Source: Phallusia fumigata (taxonomy: Eukaryota > Chordata > Ascidiacea > Phlebobranchia > Ascidiidae). Taken from it: a stretch of DNA of 64,000 nucleotides. The stretch is from assembly GCA_008931825.1 (NCBI GenBank), contig QXVZ01015148.1, positions 62,001-126,000 of the forward strand, written 5' to 3'. Below are positions 38,721-48,284 of the stretch, in pieces. Under the pieces are notes generated by a model. The model was not told the origin of the DNA. It was given only the letters and a program-made list of their open reading frames with translations, and ran no database searches. Each line of letters opens with the position of its first letter. Positions within the stretch are counted from its first letter, which is position 1. The position numbers were made by a program, and so were the translations under genes.

Positions 38721-39554
38721 ATGTTATCTTTAAGAAAAATGTCTAGAGAAACAGAATTACAGGTAGTTTCTTCGGGATATGTTAATGAACAATTTGGTGT
38801 ATTTCGAAAAGAACTTGATGCTCGATATGATCTTCATGAAAAGGTTGTAAAAATAAGCAGGGATGTGACAATTGAAAGCAAACGACTGATATTTTTAATG
38901 CACCGAATTGATTTTATGGAGGAAAATCTTGAAACTAGCCTTCACCAAGCCAAGGAAAAGCATGCTTTGATTGTGGAAAAAATGAAAAAAATTGCAATAT
39001 TGTTAAAAGATGTGGACACATTTCAGTTTGTACGCGCTTTTTCAGCTGGTTTGCAGGAGTTTATTGAGGCAAGTGCACTGATGTATTTCATTGGGAAGTA
39101 TAATGGATTGCACTGTGAGAATATCAGCTCTTGCATTCTGTCAATGAAGCAAATAACTGATTTTTTGACATTTCCCGATGAAAACAATGACAAGAAAACC
39201 ATTTCTCTTGATTTTCCTGTAGAGGAATATCTTCTCGGGATTGCGGATGTCACCGGCGAAATGATGAGACTCTGCATCAATTTCTCTGCAGCGTCCTTGG
39301 GACAAAAAGATCTGACCAACAGTTTTTCATTCAAACTTACAGCTTATGTACAAGCACTGCACAATGCATTTTCCATTTTTGTTCATCTTGTGGATGTATC
39401 ACAAGGTGTGAGAAAGCAGTTTGATGAAAAGCTTAGGACAATGAATACAAATGTCAAAAAATGTGAAGACGTCTGCTACACTCTAAGACTTCGTGGTTGT
39501 GAGATGCCACAGGATTTAATAAAAGCAACAATAATGGAATCAACAGAGCAATGA
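38721..39554 (+). CDS. TSNAX: Translin-associated factor X (TRAX)
   Basis: A single uninterrupted ORF of 277 residues. Family landmarks: FRKELDARYDLHEKVVKISR, DVTIESKRLIFLMHRI, FSAGLQEFIEASALMYFI, VEEYLLGIADVTGEMMRLCI and CYTLRLRGCEMP. Human TSNAX has [52 protein letters not shown] and ACYALKVRGSEIP. TRAX pairs with translin in the octameric C3PO nuclease; the acidic residues of FIEAS and TGEMMRLC lie where the catalytic Glu/Asp residues of TRAX occur. Vertebrate TSNAX has introns, so an intronless copy is notable, but the frame is clean. A second in-frame ATG (MSRETELQ) is at 38739, just after TTATCTTTAAG, a possible trans-splice acceptor. A polyA signal AATAAA is at 39632-39637. Confidence 0.93.
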   Translation: MLSLRKMSRETELQVVSSGYVNEQFGVFRKELDARYDLHEKVVKISRDVTIESKRLIFLMHRIDFMEENLETSLHQAKEKHALIVEKMKKIAILLKDVDTFQFVRAFSAGLQEFIEASALMYFIGKYNGLHCENISSCILSMKQITDFLTFPDENNDKKTISLDFPVEEYLLGIADVTGEMMRLCINFSAASLGQKDLTNSFSFKLTAYVQALHNAFSIFVHLVDVSQGVRKQFDEKLRTMNTNVKKCEDVCYTLRLRGCEMPQDLIKATIMESTEQ

Positions 39555-39631
39555 TTACATGTATACAGGTTGACAAGTGTGTTCCTTTATTGACAGTTTG
39601 ATGTAATAACTTTCCAATCTACTTGATGGTC

Positions 39632-39637
39632 AATAAA
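39632..39637 (+). terminator. Likely TSNAX polyadenylation signal
   Basis: A perfect AATAAA lies about 80 bases after the TSNAX stop codon, on the coding strand. Confidence 0.6.
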
Positions 39638-39855
39638 TTATGTGTTGCAAATGTGTCGAAACTATACAAAATACAGCAAAACTTATTACCAAGAACAAAA
39701 ATCCACCCCAAGCTAAGCTGTGTGATTTTTAGATTCTGCATTTTGTAAGTGTAAAAAAGATGTCAAAACATGGAAAAGTGTATTGCTTGTCCATGGGAAC
39801 AACAATTGGTGTGAGCAAAAATACAGATTTTTAACCAGAGGTCACAAATCACTAA

Positions 39856-40746
39856 CGCTGTTTACATGCGTCGTCTGCAAACGGATTGGATTAAGCCTCA
39901 AGCCGGCTTGGAATTTAAATCGTTCCAGCGTCCTATTTACATGGGACAAATTGTCAAATCCAATCCGCTTACAGTTTCAGTTGATTTTTGTACGCAAAGG
40001 TGTTGGACTGGATGTTTAAATGTGAATTTGGTAAGATTCACGAACTTTCAATGTTGGATGAACTAATACTGCAACAATTTTTTTAGGTAAGTGTGTGGCA
40101 GAACTTTTTGTTTTAATGCTAACTGTTGTATAGACTTGGCATTCTGATTGTTTTTAGCATCAGTTTAAATTTTGTACATACTATAATATGACACTTCATA
40201 AAAAGAGTAACTTTATTCATTCAGCCTGTCTTGCCATGTGAAAAACTCCAACAAATCCACCACGAAAAGAATTTTATTCATACCACATTCAATTGCAAAG
40301 AGAAATGTCTGCAGCTCAGAAATACATAACGCTTGGTAAATTTTTATCTAAGAGAAAACTTTAACTACCAGTTCTAGTTTGACTTTGTAATTTGTAACAA
40401 GTTTTGGTCCAGTGTTGTAGTTGTGTCTCTATCATTTCTGCATTCCTTGGCAAAATATTTTGACCTGTAAAACATACAACTGTAAACAGTGCCCAAACTA
40501 ATCTTTGTGTATTTGTTGTCAGAGAGTTACTTGCAAATAAAATGAAATTATTTACTTCAGTAACATCACCATTTGGTTTTACTTTACTACCATTTCAGGT
40601 TGTTTTTATCAAAACAAAATAAGATGTTTGGCTTATGTGTAAGTTGTGTATTAGCACAACACAATGGTGTAATATTATTACAGAGTAAAATAATAACCAA
40701 TAAAGACTTACATGTGATAAGAATTGGCTTGCCATTAATTTGATTG
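39856..40746. mobile_element. Truncated copy of the TIR element at 41.06-42.90 kb, cut by an assembly gap
   Basis: From GCTGTTTACATGCGTCGTC to the edge of the N run it is nearly identical to the first 890 bp of the next element, with a few small indels. It stops exactly where the gap begins. Its left flank differs from that of the second copy, so these may be two real insertions or two haplotypes. Confidence 0.75.
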
Positions 40747-40862
40747 NNNNNNNNNNNNNNNNNNNNNNNNNNNNNNNNNNNNNNNNNNNNNNNNNNNNNN
40801 NNNNNNNNNNNNNNNNNNNNNNNNNNNNNNNNNNNNNNNNNNNNNNNNNNNNNNNNNNNNNN
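40747..40862. other. Assembly gap (116 Ns)
   Basis: A run of N. True length and content are unknown; sequence on its left is repeated about 200 bp to its right. Confidence 0.99.
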
Positions 40863-41055
40863 ACGTGCCCACATCGATTCAGTCCTCCTATCTCTGCAAT
40901 CCAGCATGGACTTTCAAATGGGAAATTCTCAAGCACTTTTGCTCAATTATGTTACTGGATATGTGGCAAAGTGCAAAGATTCATTTCTGACAATTTCGAA
41001 CTTGCTAGATAACTTTGACAGTCACTCCATGGCAGTTCGATATATCGAGACAATA
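40863..41055 (+). other. Open reading fragment of unassigned, possibly transposon-derived protein
   Basis: Between the gap and the inverted-repeat element one frame is open and protein-like: AHIDSVLLSLQSSMDFQMG, then LLLNYVTGYVAKCKDSF and a short helical stretch. The NYVTGYVAKC pattern reminds me of replication-type transposon proteins, but I cannot assign a family. It is cut on the left by the gap and on the right by the element. Confidence 0.35.
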
Positions 41056-42896
41056 ACCCTGTTTACATGCGTCGTCTGCAAACGGATTGGATTAAGCCTC
41101 AAGCCGGCTTGGAATTTAATCCGTTCCAGCGTCCTATTTACATGGGACAAATTGTCAAATCTAATCCGCTTACAGTTTCAGCGGATTTTTGTGCGCAAAG
41201 GTGTTGGAATGGATGTTGTAATGTGAATTTGGTAAGATTCACGAACTTGCAATGTTGGATGAACATGCGTACTGCAACAATGTTTTTTTTAGGTAAGTGT
41301 GTGGCAGAACTTTTTGTTTTAATGCTAACTGTTGTATAGACTTGGCATTCTGATTGTTTTTAGCATGAGTTTAAATTTTGTACATACTATAAAATGACAC
41401 TTCATAAAAAAAGGAACTTCATTCATTCAGCCTGTCTTGCCATGTGAAAAACTCCAACAAATCCACCACGAAAAGAATTTTATTCACACCACATTCAATT
41501 GCAAAGAGAAATGTCTACAGCTCAGAAATACACAACGCTTGGTAAACTTTCATCCAAGAGACAACTTTAACTACAAGTTCTAGTTTGACTTTGTAACTTT
41601 TTGGTCCAGTGTTGTAGTTGTGTCTGTATCATTTCTGAATTCCTTGGCAAAATATTTTGACCTGTAAAACATACAACTGTAAACAGTGCCCAAACTAATC
41701 TTTGTGTATTTGTTGTCAGAGTTACTTGCAAATAAAATGAAATTATTTACTTCAGTCACATCACCATTTGTTTTTACTTTACTACCATTTCAGGTTGTTT
41801 TTATCAAAACAAAATAAGATGTTTGGCTTATGTGTAAGTTGTTGTGTATTAGCACAACACAATGGTGTAATATTATTACAGAGTAAAAAAATAACCAACA
41901 AAGACTTGCATGTGATAAGAATTGGCTTGCCACTAATTTGATTGGGATTCTGGGTAAATGTAGAATAATGCCTGGTTTCTGAGTTAAACCTGCTGAGAAA
42001 CGTTTATGGTTTCCACCTTCACTTAACAGAACGTTCTGTACATAAATTAGGGCTTGAAATCAAAATGTACTATTACATACACAACAAATTATTTTAGTAC
42101 TGCTTCGAACAGGTTTTTTACACTAAATTTTTGACCAAATGTTTTTGTTCTGGATCATACCAAGCAGCATTAAAACCAGCTTAAGCTGTATTATCATGGT
42201 TTTATTTCAAGGGTTTATATGATTTAAAATAAAGCATGATTAGTCCAGTAAAAGAATTACATTTTGTGACATAATTAAAGATAAACCTCTTGATATCAGT
42301 TGATACTATGAGGGTTCATCTATGGTGGTTCTTGCTGTGTATAATACCAAACTTCTTCATTGACTTGTTAATAAAAACAGTATCTAGAAGCTGAAAAAAG
42401 CTTTACAATGAAGTGCAGTCTTAAAACAATCAGCTATGTCACCCAAACCTGAAACCTGGACATATGAAAACATACTTTTCTTTGCACCTTTAACAGAAAA
42501 TTGTAGGAACATTGTATTTACAGAAAAGTCTAAAATGACCTGTGCAAGTTGGTAGATTGACTGCCAGAATACTCCGCCATTACACCTAACACATCGTATC
42601 TTAAATTACGCTAAAGATAGTTAACACAGCTATTACCCATTAAAAACGAATTTCCACACCTTTTGCTACAACACGTGCTATATTTGACAAGCAAAACTAG
42701 TTTTGAGCACTGCAACAGAAAGCAGTACCTGAAAAACCAACTCGGTGCCAAACGGATTAAGCGTGAAACGATTCAAACCACCCCTTCAAGGCGGATTGAG
42801 ATCGAAACGGATTCAATCCGCTTCGTCGCCCAAAACGAGAGAAGCGGATTGACGAAACGGATTCGAATCCGTTTTAAACGTCCATGTAAACAGGGC
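41056..42896. mobile_element. Non-autonomous DNA transposon with long, complex terminal inverted repeats
   Basis: An element of about 1.84 kb begins ACCCTGTTTACATGCG and ends CATGTAAACAGGGC, with TA dinucleotides directly outside both ends. Both subterminal regions hold repeated CGGATT/AATCCG motifs, in direct and inverted orientation (for example ACGGATTCGAATCCGT near 42860), which look like transposase-binding sites. No transposase ORF is visible. The superfamily is uncertain: TA flanks suit Tc1/mariner-like elements, while the TIR start resembles several other groups. Confidence 0.75.
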
Positions 42897-43116
42897 TACT
42901 GCTAAAGGTGGGTTGTCATTTGATTTTAATTTGATGTAATGACCTGGGAATGACTTGATTCATTTGGCTGCAAAGGTTTCCCTTGACTTGAGTCAACAAT
43001 CACAAATACTTGGACTCGATTACTTGGGGCAGGAGACCGATTTGCGACACTGACAAAGCCATTACTGATTGGAATTGGTGTTTAAGTGTTGATTGGCTCA
43101 CAGAGACCAGGTGGTA
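42897..43116. other. 3' flank of the GPCR gene
   Basis: Short spacer between the inverted-repeat element and the GPCR stop codon; presumably GPCR 3' UTR. No other feature seen. Confidence 0.5.
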
Positions 43117-46100
43117 TTATAAGTGTTGTTTTTTGACTGGATGAAAGAAGAATTCCCAGTAAACTTTACCAAACTTGATGGAATATAAACAATGCAAAAT
43201 GGGAATCAAAATACACACAAGGAAAATTAGAGTTGAAGTGGCAAATTGTATGTTTATTAAATAATTGCGCCCCTCTCTGAGATTAAGACAGTCTTCTGCT
43301 TGCTTCATTTCCAGAACATGAACGGGTAGCCATTGCAAAGTGAACATGATGATTTGTAGGCCTGGAAAATAACGTAATACATGATTCGATTCAATGTGTT
43401 GCCAAGTAACATTTTATAAAAATTAGTTTGGTGGCCAAAAAAATCTTGTTTTTTGCTTCATAATCTTTCAGCAGTGCATACCTTTCTAAGTTGCCAGAAA
43501 TTACTAATTTTTGACAGAAATAAGCATTGATAACTGGGCTTTGTTTATCAAATGAACAAAGTCCAATGGTTATGGTCCTTTATGGGCATTAGCTTTGTAG
43601 ACCCTAGTACAAAACTTCCAATATTTTACTAATGCATACCAGTGAGTCCCAAGTTATTTTATAAATTGCATGTTATATAGGAATAAGATTTTTCTGATAA
43701 TAGTTACTAGTGCCGGATGTGGAATGAAAATATCAAACTTTTTAATGACTCCTTTGTTCTTGCTGTATATTTTACTGTAGCCAAAGAGGTTTTTTACTGA
43801 TACACTGCTTTACAGTCTCGGAAACTAGTACTCTTGGCAAGTAGTGGTTGTAGGTCATGCACCCCTACTCAAACACAGCAAGTTGCAATGGTGTCACATT
43901 GCCATCATGGGGAAAATTGTTCCCATACATTTAACAAGATGGGCAAAAGGGCCATGGCTCCTCTCCAGTTTGCAGATTCATAATTTGCCTACTCTTTAAA
44001 AAATATAGGGACTTTTTTCTATTATCCCAAATTCAATCTTGTGTCAGGCACAATTAAAATCAAGTAGAAAATAAACATAGTAGTAGCTATATTGTCCAAC
44101 CCATGTTGCGTGATCTGTTGAGGGGGTTCTCAACTGGGGAATTCCCAACTGAGGTATTTTGCCTTTGTGAAAAGTTTGTTCGATTGATTCTAGACTGTAA
44201 AGTTTATTAAACCCTTGAAAAAGAATTTGGCAACTTACCCATTTTTTTAACTGCTCTCATCCGAATCCTCCATACCCTAGTAGGTCTTGCGTCCTCCAGT
44301 GGTGTACATTTCTGATTTTGCTTGACTTTCTGCTCGTCTCGGGACTCCGTGGATTGCTCGTAGGTGGCATGTGGGAATATGGCAAGAAAACATCTCTGCT
44401 TAGCACCCTGGTTGATGTCGAGTACCTTTTCCGATACACTGTGTTTCTGTGTGCATAAAAATTATCTTATTCCTTGCTGATGCTCACTGAGCATTACGTA
44501 TTATCACTATGCGATTATTTTGCCGTAAACAGCTAATTTGTCGTGCAACTGCGCATGCGCATTGTTGTATTACAGTATTTCTCAAACATTTTTTCTCCCT
44601 GAGCAGGAAATTGGAAATTGGAAATTTGATACATTGCTTCAATCTCGTGAAACCCCCTTGGTTAAACCAGATTAAAGTCACCAGCCTTATTAATCAAAAA
44701 TGGAATAGCATGTGTTGTGAATTAACAAAGTCTTTTTACCGAATCACTAGCCGATTTATTATTTACCCGTGCCTTGTCATTGCTGAAATTCAATGAGTCA
44801 AAGTTGGTCATTTTTTTTGAGATTTACGAATCGCAGCAGTTAAAAAAGGAAACGTTTAGGCGAAATGTTTCGATTTCATGGTTCAAAAATCGTTTCTTGC
44901 ATCTTAAGGTTTACCGTTTCTGTGACTGAGTTAATTCGTGATGAGTCCCCTACTCGCGCCATAGCAGCACTGTTGGTAGTACGACAGGGGATCTATATGA
45001 GCATTTGGCCATTGTTTCGCTTAATAGAAACATACAAAACTCCCACCTGCATGTGTCGCCTTATCGAAGTTCCACCAGATTCGCCAGGCACCTTCATGCG
45101 CAGACGGCGTATTATGCGAATGGTCATTGCAACGTTGATTACGAGCGGAAGGCAAAACACGATGACAAACCGCAAAATAAATATGCTTTGCTTGACATTA
45201 CACAGATCTCTAAACGCAATTCCTGCACAAAAAAATGAAATTAAAGAAACAACGTAACATTCTTTAACAATCTTAGCGGAAAAATACACATTAAAATTTG
45301 AAGAATAAAGTCTTCTATAATAATATTCAGAGTAATTTCTTCCAAATCTTATTTCGTTTCTTCCCACGACATTCGAAAGCATGGTGACAACGCATTGTTT
45401 TTAATGCTACAAGTTTATTTTCGTGTGCGATTACTAGATAAAGGCCCATTTCTTTTTGAGTATTCTGGGATTCGAATCCCTGAGAGTCGAAATATTTCAT
45501 TCTATGATTATGGTTCAAGCGCCATACACCACTCGGCCAATCTTTTAACAAACCTTTCGAATTGCCACTTGCTGCTGTCTTGTTTTGATAATAACGAAGC
45601 GTCACTTTCGATGTATTTATCTGTGTAGTTTCTTGGATTCTGTTGAACGATACATTATTTCGCATCTGTTTTGCTCTACATTGTAATTAATTGCGTTGTT
45701 ACACCCAAGTGTCGTTTTGTTGACAAGAAAATACAAACCAGTACTTGTGTGTAAAACATTTTCTACTTTTCGACAAACGCTGTTGTCATCATCAAGTTCA
45801 AGTTCAAGTTCAAGTTCAAGTTTTTTATTTTGTTTACAGCGCCCAAAAAGTACACATGAATAAAATTAACGTTTGAAGTAAACGCTCATCAGGAATTCGT
45901 TTTTCGAAACGTAGAAAACGTTTTACACACAAGTACTGGCCTGTATCTTTTTATATCGAGACTATTGAAAACCGTAAACTGTGTACCCCATTTTGGCAAT
46001 TTCTAATACGTTCTACTTCAAACAAAGGGGTGACTGATGTCTACAAGACAGGCATGATTTTTTATCCGATTATGTCTCAAATCGTGTGTGTGCCTACATT

Positions 46101-48284
46101 AAAACTACAGCCTGCAATAAAAACCCTAATCAAGTGAGAAATATTGTCAACGGAATAACAGTTGTTCGCAAGGTATGGCACACCTGTAATTCTTGTCCGG
46201 CAAAAGCTGTTGAGGACGTCGGTAAATCGCCACAAGGACGGAGACCAACAGTGATATAACCCAGGCCACGATGATGTTGCACTTGGCCGTCTGTTTACTG
46301 GATTTTGTTTTGGATCGAACCGGCCAGCACAGTGCACAATACCTAAACACAATCCCTGATCTTTACCCATCGGCACATGCACGTGGTAACAAAGATGGAC
46401 AAAAAATAAAAAAAAACTCCTTTTAGCTGTCGCTTAACTTTTTGCATAATTTCCTTTTTTTCAAACAGTTCTGACCAGGCCATTGGTTTCCAAAGCCCTT
46501 TTTGATGCATTCTCTGTGCTTACTTTGAAACTTTTCATTTTTCTCCCAGACAAGTGATATATTGAAATTTTTTAAAGGTTTGGAACCACTGGTCTACCTA
46601 AAAATGAATGCTACACCCATTATGAGTAACTTAACTATCAGGTAGAAATTTCACAAACCACTAATCTAGGCAATGCATTTTTTGTTCCCAATTTTTTCTC
46701 GCATCCTCTTTTGTAATAATCCCGGACGATTTTAAATCCGCTCGTTAATAAATTGTTACAATTTGTAATTATTATAAAGCGCATGTATATCTATAAGTGT
46801 TTGAAGAACAGGGAAAAATATGTAGTGACTCTCTGACACCTCATTGCAAAGCTTCTGCATTGAAGAACATAAACGCAAGCAAATCAATATTTATGGTTAA
46901 ATTTGATTTTTTGTGCGTCACAATGCTAATACATAACCCATTGTCTGACATATACAGAAGAGCAGTTCCCATATTCAAAACCCTCTTTCATGACCTATTG
47001 GCAAGCGCTTGGCCAAATGGTCTACAAGGCGATCAACCCATTCACATACATGCTGAACGGGATTCCAGCTTTTAAGCATACTTGGTTGAAACTCGGTTCA
47101 AAAAAAGGAAAGGGTATAATTGCGTCGCCAACACAATTCTAATGTCAATCATTATCCTGCTTTTTATTTTTGTGACTATCAAAATAACAGGTACACGCAT
47201 ATGAAGGCTTATAAACAACTGATTTGATTTTACAATGCATAGTAAATGCAACTTGCGTGGTAATACGTAGTATGCAGTTTGGTTCGATTTTATTTTGCCT
47301 AAAATGCATGTAACGATTTAAATTAAATATGTTTTACCGAAAGATAAAAGGAAACCCTGGTAACGGTACAGGTTAGGAACTGCATTCACAACTGGTTCTT
47401 CAAAGGTTTGTTGACAAGATGGCGCCGCAATCGGCAGTTTTACCAAAGACTTTTATTTTTGAACTAGTTGTGGCAACATCCCAGTACGCAGCTTTGCCAG
47501 ACGATCCAAATGCTTTAAGTCCCACCACAGTTTTTGAAGAGATAGCGGACTTAGCAAACTTCAATTGAAAAAAAAGCGGCACGCAGTGAAAATATAGCCG
47601 GTAAAATTTCGGCCTTATAGCAAGCAAGTTTTCGGCTGACCTTTCGTAACCTTGAAGTAGGTTGGTAAATGTCACTATCCACATCACGCAGTTCTCACAA
47701 AAGGATGAAACTTGGAGTCGCATTGAAAGACAATCGTCTGACAGGGATAGTATTTGGATCGCCACCAACACAGCGAGGATGAACAAAACGCATACGGACA
47801 GGTTCTATTGGGTGGAGAGGTTCTAAAGGTTCAGTAAGCATGGGCGCCGGCAAAAAGTTTTCCAAGAGCTCCCCTAGGGGGCAAATCTTAGTGTATACAT
47901 ACTTTTCGTTCATGAGATTTTTTGATAGAACATGTATGAAAAATAAAGTCAATTTTTAGGAATTCCAGGGGGGCAAGTGCCCCCTCTTGCCCCTACGTGC
48001 AGACGCCCTGGTTGGTAAGTACAGATTATTATCTGTTGAATTCTTATGAGGGCTATTCCTTCATAACATCTTAAACAAATACAGCACTGCGGTTGCAACA
48101 CAGTCGTTTACCTAGCTAGCACAATAAGTATTTTTCGTTCAACGCAACTTACCAGTTGATAAAGACTTCCTGCGCTTCTGAACGCTTTTCTTCGGACAAG
48201 AACGCGAATTGCTACAAAATTTGTCAAGCAGCCGAGCAGGCAACAGACGAGCAAAATCGTTGCCCTTATTCGACCGTCATCCAT
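43117..48284 (-). CDS. Divergent rhodopsin-class G protein-coupled receptor
   Basis: Six exons on the minus strand: 48153-48284 (ATG, TM1), 47641-47804 (TM2-TM3), 46184-46342 (ICL2-TM4), 45047-45209 (ECL2-TM5), about 44239-44430 (ICL3) and 43117-43361 (TM6-TM7, TAA). TM1 is ATILLVCCLLGCLTNFVAI. TM2 is NLSVCVLFILAVLVAI. The ERY motif is split by an intron and followed by CALCWP, like the usual DRYLAICRP. TM4 has the conserved Trp (IIVAWVISLLVSVLV). ECL2 has DLCNVKQS. TM5 is VIVFCLPLVINVAMTI, TM6 has QWLPVHVLE, and TM7 has IPILHCLYSIKF where NPxxY is expected. The usual TM2 Asp and TM7 Asn are absent, so sodium-site and activation-switch residues are altered. The N-terminus is very short (about 9 residues). 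Ligand unknown. The exon 4/5 junction is uncertain; the others close in phase. Confidence 0.75.
45460..45545 (-). repeat. tRNA-like SINE head or tRNA pseudogene
   Basis: Minus strand: GGCCGAGTGGTGTATGGCGC as A box and GGGATTCGAATCCCAG as a perfect B box with a closing T stem. The acceptor stem does not pair, so a functional tRNA is unlikely. It lies in a GPCR intron. Confidence 0.5.
45729..45955. repeat. Inverted-repeat MITE with internal (CAAGTT)n microsatellite
   Basis: Left arm ACCAGTACTTGTGTGTAAAA is mirrored by TTTTACACACAAGTACTGGC near 45910-45935. Between them is a run of about five CAAGTT units (about 45797-45830). Internal TCGACAAACGCTGTTGTCAT resembles the middle of the 27.93-kb family. 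It lies in a GPCR intron. Confidence 0.75.
46471..46590. repeat. Short hAT-like MITE remnant
   Basis: Ends CATTGGTTTCCAAAGCC and TTTGGAACCACTGG form imperfect terminal inverted repeats of the CAGTGGTT type, about 120 bp apart in a GPCR intron. Confidence 0.5.

Noticed and set aside
40587-41226. ORFs running through the N gap
   Set aside because: They consist largely of unknown residues created by Ns.
44865-45257. 130-codon + strand ORF
   Set aside because: Antisense shadow of the GPCR TM5 exon and its flanking intron.
45797-45830. CRISPR-like or satellite array
   Set aside because: A short CAAGTT microsatellite inside a MITE, in a eukaryotic genome.
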